Positions 1 through 10,113 of a stretch of 64,000 bases of DNA are shown here, piece by piece. Each line of letters begins with the position of its first letter. Within the stretch, counting starts at the first letter, position 1. The position numbers were made by a program, and so were the translations under genes. This DNA is from Amoebidium appalachense (taxonomy: Eukaryota > Ichthyosporea). The stretch spans positions 930,001 through 994,000 of the forward strand of contig CAVNZM010000001.1 of NCBI GenBank assembly GCA_963693365.1, given 5' to 3'. The notes beneath the pieces are model-generated. The model was not told the origin of the DNA and ran no database searches. It saw only the letters and a list, made by a program, of their open reading frames with translations.

Positions 1-540
1 TTCCTCCTTCATTCTACTCGATTCCTTTCCCATTCCATTCCATTCTATCCTCATTCCTTTCCCTTCTTTTCCCACATTGTAGAATTGCTCTAAGCTCCCC
101 ATCTATTAGGAATACTTATATTTAGACGTGTTATGTTAAGAATATGTATAAATATATGATGTGAACTAATAGATACATAAGTGGTTTCATTTGATTAAAT
201 GTTTCCGTACTTTCATTAGAAGATTACTTTCATTAGAAGATTGCGATTTATTTTCTATGTGTCGACAGGCATTTTGATCGATTTATTTTACCCTCATAGT
301 TTTCGTCTTTCTGATTGGATAAAAGAGTTTTCGTTCTTTTGATTGGCTTATCGATTTCACATTCCCGAGTATAAAAGGAACATCATCTTGAAATAAAAAT
401 CAAGCAGTTGAAATCCTTTCCTATGGTCCCAGAAATCGTTCCACCTCTCCGGTTGTGTTTCTCCCGTGTGTCTCTGTGTTGTGTATATCATAACACCCTT
501 CTGTGCACTCTGCTTCTCCGTTTACCCACACAAAATAACA
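1..540 (+). repeat. CopZ 5' LTR, 3' portion (left end outside window)
   Basis: Most of a CopZ long terminal repeat; its first part lies before the window. It aligns by eye with the complete CopZ LTR at 710-1507 and with 61632-62366. A TATAAAA box lies at 370-376, and the LTR ends in AAAATAACA directly before a GGTTTTCGGCCC primer-site-like box. The following gag start in the same orientation identifies it as the 5' LTR of a copia element (Z1). Confidence 0.85.
370..376 (+). promoter_or_regulatory. TATA box of CopZ LTR
   Basis: TATAAAA in the context GAGTATAAAAGGA. It is conserved at 1336-1342 and 62196-62202 in the other CopZ LTRs, so it probably drives LTR transcription. This is inferred from position and conservation only. 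Confidence 0.6.
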
Positions 541-553
541 GGTTTTCGGCCCC
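541..553 (+). promoter_or_regulatory. Primer-binding-site-like box, CopZ
   Basis: GGTTTTCGGCCCC directly follows the LTR. The equivalent positions read GGTTTACGGCCCC in copy Z3 (from 1958), GGTTAAAGGCCCA in CopY (from 6916) and GGTTATGCAGCCC in the LTR-A/B elements. The GGTT...GGCCC pattern resembles the complement of the initiator tRNA anticodon arm, the priming mode known for Drosophila copia, but the anticodon-complement bases differ here. Confidence 0.5.
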
Positions 554-616
554 TTTGCACGCTAACACACAATCTCGTTACAACCCCAAAATTCCTCGGT
601 ACATACTGCTTCAACC

Positions 617-709
617 ATGGCTGACAAACCGTCGTACATCAACCTTCCACAATGGAATCCGTCCGAGAAGAAAGACGACAAGCGCCTCAACTATTTCGAA
701 TGGGAGCCC
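617..709 (+). pseudogene. Copia gag N-terminus, copy Z1, segment 1
   Basis: The ATG at 617 opens a frame beginning MADKPSYINLPQW and running to EWEP, where a solo LTR inserted. The reading frame resumes at 1513 with LIHRFIRTT. The same N-terminus occurs in the longer gag at 2033 and, diverged, at 7034, which identifies it as copia gag. Only the first 31 codons are here. Confidence 0.8.
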
Positions 710-1507
710 TGTCATCTTCCCATGATTAACGGCAAGACTTAGAAGTTGAGTTTTATATATGTTTATTGGTTTGTTGTAGTTTGTTTCCTTTTCCCTTTTC
801 CTTTCTTCCTTTCTTTCTTTCCTTTCTGTTTCCGTGTGCACAAATATCTTAGATCTGTGTACACATCGAGCTATTTAGCCCGCGCACACGTATTGTTGTT
901 TGCGTCAATATCTAAATATGTCATCCAATCAGATCTCGTTGTATTTTCCCAAATATAGTAACCTACATTCCTCATTAATTCTATTCGATTCCTTTCCCAT
1001 TCCATTCCTTTCTATACTCATTCCTTTTCCTTCTTTTCCCACGATGTAGCATTGTTCTATGTTCCCCAACTATTAGGAATACTTATATTTAGTCTGTTAT
1101 GTTAAGAACATGTATAAATATATGATGTGAACTAATAGATACATAAGTGGTTTCATTTTGTTAAATGTTTCCGTACTTTTATTAGAAGATTACTTTCATT
1201 AGAGGATTGCGTTTTATCTTCTATGTGTCGACAGGCATTTCGATCGATTTATTTTACCCTCATAGTTTTCGCCTTTCTGATTGGAAAATAGAGTTTTCGT
1301 TCTTTTGATTGGTTTATCGATTTCGCATTCCTGAGTATAAAAGGAACTTCATCTTGAAATAAATATCAAGCAGGTGAGTTCATTTCCTATGGTCCCAGTA
1401 ATCGTTCCACCCCCTCCGGTTGTGTTTCTCCCGTGTGTCTCTGTGTTGTTTTTAACATAACACCCATCTGTGCTCTCTGCTTTTCCGTTTACCCACACAA
1501 AATAACA
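710..1507 (+). repeat. Solo CopZ LTR inserted in Z1 gag
   Basis: A complete LTR of 798 bp, from TGTCATCTTC to AAAATAACA. The 5-bp target duplication AGCCC is present at 705-709 and 1508-1512. Removing the LTR and one duplication restores the gag frame. No internal region remains, so it is a solo LTR produced by LTR-LTR recombination. It contains the family TATAAAA at 1336-1342. Confidence 0.93.
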
Positions 1508-1512
1508 AGCCC

Positions 1513-1730
1513 CTCATCCACCGCTTCATCAGAACCACCATTGCCGAGAAATTCGTCGACGCCATGAAGGCACCACAGTGGGTTGACGGCTCCGACGCCA
1601 ACCAGTGGAAAGGCTACGGCACCAAGGACACCTACAAGAAAGCTTCCGACGTCCTCGACCAAATCCTCAACCAGTCCGTTCATCCTACAGAACTCTACGA
1701 CTCCGGCCGCATGCAAGACGGTGTTCGCGG
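1513..1730 (+). pseudogene. Copia gag, copy Z1, segment 2
   Basis: Continues Z1 gag after the solo LTR (LIHRFIRTTIAEKFVDA... to GRMQDGV). It closely matches residues 43-108 of the Z3 gag at 2033. The frame breaks near 1730, where sequence from the middle of a CopZ LTR begins, so Z1 and Z3 are joined by deletion or unequal recombination. Nothing downstream of this point belongs to Z1. Confidence 0.8.
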
Positions 1731-1957
1731 TGTTAGAAGATTACTTTCATTAGAGGATTGCGTTTTATCTTCTATGTGTCGACAGGCATTTCAATCGATT
1801 TATTTTACCCTCATAGTTTTCGTCTTTCTGATTGGATAAAAGAGTTTTCGTTCTTTTGATTGGCTTATCGATTTCACATTCCTGAGTATAAAAGGAACTT
1901 CATCTTGAAACACCCATCTGTGCTCTCTGCTTCTCCGTTTACCCACACAAAATAACA
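1731..1957 (+). repeat. Truncated CopZ LTR (5' LTR of copy Z3)
   Basis: Contains only the TATA-proximal part and the last 40-odd bases of a CopZ LTR, ending AAAATAACA. It lacks the first several hundred bases of the family LTR and also an internal stretch between the TATA region and the 3' end. It is followed by GGTTTACGGCCCC and then the Z3 gag, so it acts as the 5' LTR remnant of Z3. Confidence 0.8.
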
Positions 1958-2032
1958 GGTTTACGGCCCCCTTGCACGCTAACACACAATCTCGTTACAA
2001 CCGCGAAATTCCTCAGTCTTACTGCTTCAATC

Positions 2033-2743
2033 ATGACTGACAAACCGTCGTACATCAACCTTCCAATATGGAATCCGTCCGAGAAAAGAGACGAGAAACG
2101 TCTCAATTATTTTGAGTGGGAGCCACTCATACACCAGTTCATAAGAACAACCATTGCCGAGAAATTCGTTGACGCTATCAAGAGGCCACAGTGGGTTGAC
2201 GGCACTGAGGCCAACCAGTGGCTAGGCTACGCCACCAAGGACTCCTACAAGAAAGCTTCCGACGTCCTCGACCAGATCCTCAACCAGTCCGTCCATCCGA
2301 CCGAGCTCTACGACTCCGGCCGGATGCAAGACGGTGTCCACGGTGGAGAAGTCTTCCACAACCTACGTATGGCGTATGTGGCAGAGAAGGAGGCCCGAGT
2401 CACCCAGATCCAAGTCACCTTCGAGGAGCTTGAACTACGAGACTACCCCAACGTCACAGCATACCTCACCCGTCTCCAACGTCTGGCTACGACACTTGCC
2501 TGCCTCGACGAGCCCGTCCAGCACAAGGATGTCGTACGTAAGTTCTTCCTTCACCTCCGGAAGAACACGGCCCTGGTCTGCTCCGACATTGAACGTCTCT
2601 GCTCCCACTACTGGATGAACAACAAGGCCTACCCGTCCTTCAACCAGCTCATCAGTGACATCCGAGGAGCTGAAATCCGTGCCGGCCTCATTGACGCAGG
2701 CACTGGTGCAACCGTCAACAACCGTCCCCTCCGTGCACTTTAG
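2033..2743 (+). CDS. Copia gag (copy Z3), ends at premature TAG
   Basis: 236-aa frame beginning MTDKPSYINLPIWNPSEK: the capsid-like domain of a copia Gag, which would package element RNA in cytoplasmic particles. The related CopY gag (7034) continues uninterrupted where this one stops: CopY has a Gln codon at the position of the TAG at 2741-2743. The frame after the stop is open and in register with the CCHC and protease parts. I therefore read this as a nonsense mutation in a Gag-Pol frame, not as the natural end of Gag. The ATG is chosen by homology with Z1. Confidence 0.75.
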   Translation: MTDKPSYINLPIWNPSEKRDEKRLNYFEWEPLIHQFIRTTIAEKFVDAIKRPQWVDGTEANQWLGYATKDSYKKASDVLDQILNQSVHPTELYDSGRMQDGVHGGEVFHNLRMAYVAEKEARVTQIQVTFEELELRDYPNVTAYLTRLQRLATTLACLDEPVQHKDVVRKFFLHLRKNTALVCSDIERLCSHYWMNNKAYPSFNQLISDIRGAEIRAGLIDAGTGATVNNRPLRAL

Positions 2744-4168
2744 AGCAGAGTGCTTCCCCCCGGTGACCTCCGTAACCGTATCCCTCGACGTGAGCATACA
2801 CCTCACCGTTCCCCGTCCCGTTCCCGTGATCCTCGTCCGTCCTCCAAGTCACCCGGCCCCCGTTCAACTTCCCCTGACCCCCGTGGTAACAGGGACAACC
2901 GTAACCGACAGCACAACACCAAGAAGGTGGCGTGTTCCAACTGCCATGAGCCCCACCACATCACAGTATGCCCGGAGCCTGGCTGTGCTGTTGCTCGTCG
3001 TGCCAAGCAGGAGAAAGGCAACAAGAGTGTGCAATTTGCACTCAATGACATCTCCTCCACCGGCACACCCGACCGTGACGACCCCGTCTGGGACAGTGCT
3101 TGTAATGCACACATCTGCCCCATCAAGGAGTATTTCTCCTCCCTGACCCCGTGTCCCCCCACCCCCATTCACGGCCTCGGCACCGTCAATGCCACACACC
3201 GTGGCATCATCAACATGACACTGCACTACAACGCCCGCCCAACCCCGTGCAGCATCAATGCTTACTACGTACCCGAGTCACCGTCTTTCCTCGTGTCTAC
3301 CTCCATGGCCTCAACTGCCGGCCTCCTTGGTCATTGTGACGGTACAGACAACCACCCGTCGTTTCTCTACAGCCGGTATGGTGACATCATTTCCGATCTC
3401 ACCCCCCTCAACGGTCTCTACCACATCACTGACTTAGTCTATGCGATTGACACTCCTCAACACCCGTGGGTCCAAGCCTACACAGCAAGGACTCAACCAA
3501 CCGACGACCTCACCCTTTGGCACAACCGTCTCGGCCACCGTGCTCTATCCACCGTCACCAGGATGGCCAAGGATGAGCTTGTCATTGGCATGCCCCCCTC
3601 CCTCAAGTCACCAAACACGAGTGACTGCTCCGGCTGCATGTCTGGCAAGACCACCAAGGCTCCTTTTCCCGGCACCCGTTCCCGGTTCACCATCCCCGGT
3701 GCTAAGTGGCACCTCGACTTCTTCGAAGCTCCCTGTGCTTCCTACGGAGGCTACAAGGTTGCTCTGGTGTGTGTTTGTGATGCCACCGGTTACACCACCG
3801 TGTTTCCCCTCTACACAATCAGGTCCCCGATCCCCCCAAACCCGATCTGCCGACATTGGACCCCCCCTCCGACGACGACGATGAAACTCCGTCTGTGGTC
3901 ATCTCCCAACCGTCCTGGCACAACCAACCAGCCCTGGTTAAACCCGTGCCTCCCCCGAGCCCCCCCCCCCCCCTGGCCAACAGCCCTTGCTGCCGGCCCC
4001 CCCGTTGCTGTGCATCAACCCGGCTACATGACTCCGGTTCGTCCTGGGTCCCCCACCTTCCACTCGGCCTCGAGCAGCCCTGTGGACACCGATGCCCCCC
4101 TCACCACTGGTCCTATTCCTGGCTTCCATGCCCCTGTCCCGGCCTACAACCCCTCCCCCGGCCTCCAC
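2744..4168 (+). pseudogene. Copia Gag zinc knuckle, protease and partial integrase, copy Z3
   Basis: In frame with the gag above after one TAG. In order: an Arg/Ser/Pro-rich stretch; a zinc knuckle CSNCHEPHHITVC; an aspartic protease site WDSACNAHI near 3090; the integrase HHCC zinc region (WHNRLGHRAL...CSGCMSGK) near 3520-3650; and the start of the integrase core (HLDFF). Near 3817 the core is cut: sequence jumps from PLY directly to the Pro-rich integrase/RT linker, deleting the second Asp, the Glu and the integrase C-terminus. The frame ends where a reversed LTR tail begins at 4169. Not functional. Confidence 0.8.
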
Positions 4169-4227
4169 TGTTGTTTTGTGTGGGTAAACGGAGAAGCAGA
4201 GAGCACAGATGGGTGTTATGTTATACA
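4169..4227 (-). repeat. CopZ LTR tail, reversed
   Basis: The last ~59 bp of a CopZ LTR on the minus strand (TGTTGTTTTGTGTGGG is the complement of the LTR 3' end). It abuts reversed integrase sequence instead of the rest of an LTR, so it is a deletion scar between two CopZ copies. Confidence 0.65.
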
Positions 4228-5461
4228 GGGGAGCCGAACACGTGGAGCTGGGAGACGTCGGGTTGGTAGCCGTGGAAGGCCTCGAAGGGAGTGTTGCCGT
4301 TGGCAGCAGATGACGGTGTGACGTTGATGATGTAGCCAGCATGCTTGAGAGCAGCAACCCACAACTTGGGAGAGAGAGGTTGGTCCTTGTCGGCATGGAG
4401 GAAGCAACAGACTGTCTCTTGCAGATCTCTCATCTTCCGTTCAACAACACCGTTGTGCTGTGGTGTGTCGACAGGGGCAAACTCCATGATGATGCCTTTC
4501 TGCTTGCAGTAGGCCTCGGTGTCCCTGGAGGTGAACTCAGAGCCGGAGTCAAACCGAAGATGGGTGACGACCTCAGGTGTCTGACGTTCGATGGTTTCAA
4601 CGAGAGACTAAATGTAGCTGAGGGTTTCACCACGGTTGTAGAGGGGGAACACGGTGGTGTAACCGGTGGCATCACAAACACACACCAGAGCAACCTTGTA
4701 GCCTCCGTAGGAAGCACAGGGAGCTTCGAAGAAGTCGAGGTGCCACTTAGCACCGGGGATGGTGAACCGGGAACGGGTGCCGGGAAAAGGAGCCTTGGTG
4801 GTCTTGCCAGACATGCAGCCGAAGCAGTCACTCGTGTTGGGTGACTTGAGGGAGGGGGCATGCCAATGACAAGCTCATCCTTGGCCATCCTGGTGACGGT
4901 GGATAGAGCACGGTGGCCGAGACGGTTGTGCCAAAGGGTGAGGTCGTCGGTTGGTTGAGTCCTTGCTGTGTAGGCTTGGACCCACGGGTGTTTAGGAGTC
5001 TCAATCACATAGTCAGTGATGTAGTAGAGACCGTTGAGGGGGGTGAGATCGGAAATGATGTCACCATTACGGCTGTAGAGGAACGACGGGTGGTTGTCTG
5101 TACCGTCACAATGACCAAGGAGGCCGGCAGTTGAGGCCATGGAGGTAGACACGAGGAAAGACGGTGACTCGGGTACGTAGTAAGCATTGATGCTGCACGG
5201 GGTTGGGCGGGCGTTGTAGTGCAGTGTCATGTTGATGATGCCACGGTGTGTGGCATTGACGGTGCCGAGGCCGTGAATGGGGGTGGGGGGACACGGGATC
5301 AGGGAGGAGAAATACTCCTTGATGGGGCAGATGTGTGCATTACAAGCACTGTCCCAGACGGGGTCGTCACGGTCGGGTGTGCCGGTGGAGGAGATGAGTG
5401 CAAATTGCACACTCTTGTTGCCTTTCTCCTGCTTGGCACGACGAGCAACAGCACAGCCAGG
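4228..5461 (-). pseudogene. Reversed copia integrase-protease fragment, copy Z4
   Basis: On the minus strand, from right to left: part of the Gag C-terminus, the protease site WDSACNAHI, the integrase HHCC zinc region, the core starting HLDFF and continuing to a VVERKMRDLQ Glu motif, then the HVFGSPV region. Frames 4430-5410, 4608-4814 and 4221-4487 are pieces of one gene broken by small indels. It is closely related to the Z3 pol at 2983-3820 but in opposite orientation and extends further into integrase. Both ends are truncated. Confidence 0.8.
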
Positions 5462-5577
5462 TGTTGTAATACGTAGTATTTACATATGGTAAGATCTTCT
5501 CAGTTTGTGTTATGTTTGAGTTGATCTCTCTGAAAGCAATTGGTTCTTAGTGATTTCATCCCAAATACAATTTAACA
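5462..5577 (+). repeat. Internally deleted LTR-A remnant
   Basis: A 116-bp LTR-A relic with both termini (TGTTGTAATACG start, TTTAACA end). It contains three separated LTR-A blocks (left terminus, the CTCTCTGAAAGCAATTGG block, right terminus) fused by two internal deletions. It lies in plus orientation, opposite to the LTR-A that follows. Confidence 0.75.
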
Positions 5578-5726
5578 ATAATAGGTGGTTTTGCTATCGG
5601 GACCAGTCTTCCCTTCACCTTTCCACATGGTTATTTTGTTTACACCAGTTTTGTTTGGATCCATGATTGAAAAACGATCGCTAGTTCTAGATGTGTGTAG
5701 GGAGCGTGCAAAAGGGCTGCATAACC
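5578..5726 (-). pseudogene. Copia gag 5' stub next to LTR-A
   Basis: Minus-strand remnant holding the 5' leader, the ATG (CAT at 5662-5664) and about the first 28 Gag codons (MDPNKTGVNKITMWK...). Gag stubs at 62473-62690 and the full gag genes of elements B and D begin the same way. The primer-site-like box GGTTATGCAGCCC occupies 5714-5726 (minus strand). The rest of the element is deleted. Confidence 0.75.
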
Positions 5727-6651
5727 TGTTAAATTATATAAGTATTTGGGATGTAAGCAGAGACACAGTGGTGCAGTGTGAAAACACCACAGACACACAC
5801 AACAACAAAACACGGAACGATCGGAGCAGTGTACACAACAGACATCAATGTTTAGACACGACTGAACTGAATTTATTCTGATCTTCGAATAAATACCTGA
5901 AATTCCTCTAAGTCCAATCCATACATGATTTCCGACCAGTCGGAAATCAGATCCATCTCTAATAGAAACCAATCACTAAGAACCAATTGCTTTCAGAGAG
6001 ATCCGGTACGCGGAGACGTACACGATAGGACACAGACACTAGTTAAGATCAACTCGTGTCATCATCAAGGAAGTTCTAACCTATGACATACTGCAAAGAC
6101 TCAGACATATCACACTTAACCTTGATGATTGGTTAAAGCCCGGCAACACATGAAAACTAAAGTGAATTAATGAAGTCTAAACACACATGCTATTCTAAGT
6201 GTAGCCTAAGTGTGTTACCGTCCAATGAACATGTATTAAGTAACACAAATCTACCTAACATATATTAGTAGAACAGAAATACGATTATACACATGAAGAC
6301 AAGGAGAGAAAGAAAAGAAAATAAGGAAGGAGAAAGAGGAAGGAAAAGAGAGCACAGATCAACAAACAAGATAGTAATAGCATAACTATAACCAGAGATA
6401 TTTATGTACACACGAACATGTACACGTCTCTCCCTGAGTGGGTGGATCCGTGTACACACATATAAATATTCTAATCGATATTACAACACACGATTAAAGC
6501 CGATACAACACGATTACAAGTATACAAGCATATCGGAGATCGATGCTACACTTTACATGATAGGAGTGTGGCATATACACTAAGCATATGAACTGAAACA
6601 TAACACAAACTGAGAAGATCTTACCATATGTAAAAACTACGTATTACAACA
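5727..6651 (-). repeat. LTR-A (925 bp), minus strand
   Basis: A full-length LTR-A from TGTTAAATT to ATTACAACA as read on the plus strand. Together with the gag stub to its left it is the 5' LTR of a reversed, largely deleted copia element. The five bases on either side of the 5462-6651 block do not match, so no target duplication can be assigned and the left boundary is probably rearranged. Confidence 0.85.
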
Positions 6652-6915
6652 TTAATCGGAAGTTGGAATGCGTATGCTCTGTCGGAATGTGTTTTTCTGT
6701 CTTCTGATAGAACCGATTGGTTCTCCCTCTTTAGTTGTGATAAGGTGATAAGTCGCAAGTACAAAAGGAACCGAGAGCACAATAAAGAATCAGTTGTTGT
6801 TTGAAATCTTTCAATGTGTCGTGAACAACTCCGATTGCCCTCTCATTAATGTGTTAGTCGTGTTTTACATGACACCTCTGTGCACTCTGCTCCCTTAGAC
6901 CCGTACAAAACAACA
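6652..6915 (+). repeat. CopY 5' LTR, 3' part
   Basis: The last 264 bp of the CopY LTR, ending AAAACAACA. It matches the separated pieces of the CopY 3' LTR at 18222-18379 and 29774-29892. The upstream part of this LTR is missing at the junction with LTR-A. Confidence 0.85.
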
Positions 6916-6928
6916 GGTTAAAGGCCCA
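6916..6928 (+). promoter_or_regulatory. Primer-binding-site-like box, CopY
   Basis: GGTTAAAGGCCCA immediately after the LTR. It compares with GGTTATGGGCCCA, the complement of a typical eukaryotic initiator tRNA anticodon arm. A role in minus-strand priming is inferred. Confidence 0.5.
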
Positions 6929-7033
6929 TTTTCGCACGCTCTCGCAACACATACTCTCGCTGCAATCGAAAATATTCAAATTTGAATACCGATCTGATTC
7001 CTCTCTAACGCATCATCTGACTGATTGATCACC

Positions 7034-8122
7034 ATGTCGGAGAAACCTGCGTATCTCAACCTCACCCCCTGGAAAGAGGATGACACCACGGACAAGAAGT
7101 CCGGCAAACGTCTCACCTATTATGAGTGGGAACCCGTCATCTTCCGGTACCTACGTACTACCACCGCGGCCAAGTTAGTGCCCGTCATCAAGGCCCCCGA
7201 GTGGGTCGACCCTTCCGACGAGAACGAGTGGCACGGCTATGACACTGAGGAGGCCTACACCGAGGCTTCCAACTTCCTTGAACACATGTTTACTCAACTC
7301 GTCTCCAATGATGAGCTGTATAACTCTGGCCAAATCCACGATGATGTGTCACCTGCCCAAGCTTTCCACAACCTCCGTATGACCTATGCGGCTGAACGTG
7401 AAGATCGTGCTCGTCAAATCCTCCTCGACTACCATGAGCTTGAACTCAAAGACTTCAAGACCGTCACGGCCTACCTCACCATGGCACGCCGTCTGTGCAT
7501 TACCCTGCACATCCTCGAAGAGCCCATTCCTCACAAGACTATGGTTGATAACTTCTTCATCCACCTCAAGAAGAACCGTAAGTTAGTTTGTACCGACATC
7601 CAGGCCATGATTGCCGACTACTTCCGTCGTACCATCAACTACGAAACCTACAACCGTCTAATCAGTGACATCCGAGCTGCAGAGATCCGTGAAGGTCTCA
7701 TCGACTCTGGGTCCGGGTCCTCCTCCACCGTCCGAACAGCACGTGCCCTGCAAAGCCGTGTCCTCACCAAGGACGACCTCAGACACCGGATCCCCCTCCG
7801 TCTCCCGTCACCCCCGTGGTCGTCCCACCGATCGATCCCCCTCAGTTGACCGTGATTACTCCCGGTCCCGTTCCCCCGGCTATCGTTCCTGGTCACCCTA
7901 CCCCCCACGTAAAGGGGGTAACCGTCATTCCCAGTCACCCCGAGCCAAGACTACTGGCTCCCTCGACTGTGCCTACTGTCACGAAGACCATCATGTCACA
8001 CAGTGTGACAAACCTGGCTGCTCAATTGCCCGTCGTCACCGTGCCAACACCAAGTCTGGATGGAAAAGAGGTGCATTTTGCCCTCGTGTCCACCACGGCC
8101 TCCCTACCCATGGACCCCTGCT
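7034..8122 (+). pseudogene. CopY gag, frameshifted
   Basis: The ATG at 7034 starts MSEKPAYLNLTPWKEDD, a diverged relative of the CopZ gag. The capsid part is intact to about 7790. A frameshift near 7795 moves the Arg/Ser-rich tail and the zinc knuckle CAYCHEDHHVTQC to another frame, and a second near 8060 moves the segment leading to the protease. A solo LTR interrupts it at 8123. The protein would have joined directly to protease in one Gag-Pol. Confidence 0.8.
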
Positions 8123-9048
8123 TGTTGTAATACGTAGTATTTACATATGGTAAGATCTTCTCAGTTTGTGTTATGTTTCAGTTCATATGCTTAGTGTAAA
8201 TGCCACACTCCTATTATGTAAAGTGTAGCATCGATCTCCGATATGCTTGTATACTTGTAATCGTGTTGTATCGGCTTTAATCGTGTATTGTAATATCGAT
8301 TAGAATATTTATATGTGTGTACACGGATCCACCCACTCAGGGAGAGACGTGTACATGTTCGTGTGTACATAAATATCTCTGGTTATAGTTATGCTATTAC
8401 TATCTTGTTTGTTGATCTGTGCTCTCTTTTCCTTCCTCTTTCTCCTTCCTTATTTTCTTTTCTTTCTCTCCTTGTCTTCATGTGTATAATCGTATTTCTT
8501 TTCTACTAATATATGTTAGGTAGATTTGTGTTACTTAATACGTGTTCATTGGACGGTAACACACTTAGGCTACACTTAGAATAGCATGTGTGTTTAGACT
8601 TCATTAATTCACTTTAGTTTTCATGTGTTGCCGGGCTTTAACCAATCATCAAGGTTAAGTGTGATATGTCTGAGTCTTTGCAGTATGTCATAGGTTAGAA
8701 CTTCCTTGATGATGACACGAGTTGATCTTAACTAGTGTCTGTGTCCTATCGTGTACGCCTCCGCGTACCGGATCTCTCTGAAAGCAATTGGTTCTTAGTG
8801 ATTGGTTTCTATTAGAGATGGATCTGATTTCCGACTGGTCGGAAATCATGTATGGATTGGACTTAGAGGAATTTCAGGTATTTATTCGAAGATCAGAATA
8901 AATTCAGTTCAGTCGTGTCTAAACATTGATGTCTGTTGTGTACACTGCTCCGATCGTTCCGTGTTTTGTTGTTGTGTGTGTCTGTGGTGTTTTCACACTG
9001 CACCACTGTGTCTCTGCTTTCATCCCAAAATACTTATAGAAATTAACA
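8123..9048 (+). repeat. Solo LTR-A in CopY
   Basis: A complete 926-bp LTR from TGTTGTAATACG to AATTAACA, flanked by the perfect duplication CTGCT (8118-8122 and 9049-9053). It contains a 22-bp near-perfect palindrome at 8826-8847 (10-bp arms, TG centre). Confidence 0.95.
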
Positions 9049-9053
9049 CTGCT

Positions 9054-9176
9054 GGGACTCGGCTTCAAACGTCCACGTGTGCCCAGTAAAGGAGTACTTC
9101 TCTACTCTTGAGCCATGCCCCCCGACTGACATCCACGGCCTCGGCATCGTCACTGCACATCACCGTGGTGTCATCA
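9054..9176 (+). pseudogene. CopY protease segment
   Basis: A short piece of CopY pol between two solo LTRs. It encodes CPVKEYFSTLEPCPPTDIHGLG, which matches the protease region after WDSACNAHI in Z3. Joining across both LTRs restores co-linearity with 8122 and 10114. A small indel at its start shifts the frame. Confidence 0.8.
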
Positions 9177-10108
9177 TGTTAAATTATATAACTATTTGGG
9201 ATGTAAGCAGAGACACAGTGGTGCAGTGTGAAAACACCACAGACACACAACAACAAAACACGGAAGGATCGGAGAAGTGTACACAACAGACATCAATGTT
9301 TAGACACGACTGAACTCAATTTATTTTGATCGCTAATAAATACCTGAAATTCCCTTAAGTTATTCCATACATGATTTCCGACCAGTCGGAAATCAGATCT
9401 ATGTCTAAAATAACCAATCACAATTAACTGATTATTTCCCGGATAGATCCGGAGACACAGGAACGCACACCATAGGTCACAGCTATAAGAAAGAAAAGAG
9501 GTGAAGAGTAACGAGGAAAGAGGTGATGTTTCTAACCTATCATCGGCTACAAAGACTCAGACATTTTCTGACTAAGTCCACTGATTGGATATAGTACGGC
9601 AACACACAAAACAAAAGTGTTTGACTAAGCTATGAATCATACCTGACAAGCTAAAGTGTAGCCTAAGTGTTTTTCTACCAATCAAAACATAACGAGTAAT
9701 ATAAATCTACTCAACGTATATTAGTGAGAGAGAAATATAATTATGTGAAAGGAAACAAGAGAAGAAAGAAAGAGAAAAGAAAGAAGAAGAAAGAGGAAAA
9801 AAGAAAAGAAAGCAGGACAGAAAACACGAACAGCAAAACACAGTTATAACCGAAGATATTCATGTACACATAACATGTACACGTTTCTCCCTCACTGGGT
9901 AGACTCGTGTACCTATAATCAGTTGCTGTAATCGATATCTAAACACACGAATATAGCCGACACAACACGATTACAAGTACTCAAATACACTGGAGATCGA
10001 TGTCATAATTTACGTACAAGGAGCACATCTTTTTCATTAAGTAAATGAATGAAAACATAACACGAACTGAGAAGATCTTACAATATGTAAATACTACGTA
10101 TTACAACA
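9177..10108 (-). repeat. Solo LTR-B in CopY
   Basis: A 932-bp LTR-B on the minus strand (TGTTAAATTATATAAC to ATTACAACA), flanked by the perfect duplication CATCA at 9172-9176 and 10109-10113. It differs from LTR-A throughout, for example in the AG-rich block near 9750-9820. Confidence 0.95.
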
Positions 10109-10113
10109 CATCA

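Noticed and set aside
2741-2743. TAG between Gag parts of CopZ copy Z3 as a readthrough signal
   Set aside because: The related CopY gag has a Gln codon at the same place, and Z3 is deleted elsewhere, so a nonsense mutation is more likely.
4341-4844. 167-aa plus-strand frame over reversed integrase
   Set aside because: Antisense shadow of Z4 integrase; the same type of Gly/Val-rich antisense frame recurs over every copia integrase in the window.
8315-8509. A recurring 64-aa hydrophobic reading frame inside LTR-A copies (also near 6265, 28098, 39855, 52208, 54644, 60478, 63229)
   Set aside because: It recurs only because the LTR recurs, always at the same LTR position, with no start context or homology that would support a protein.
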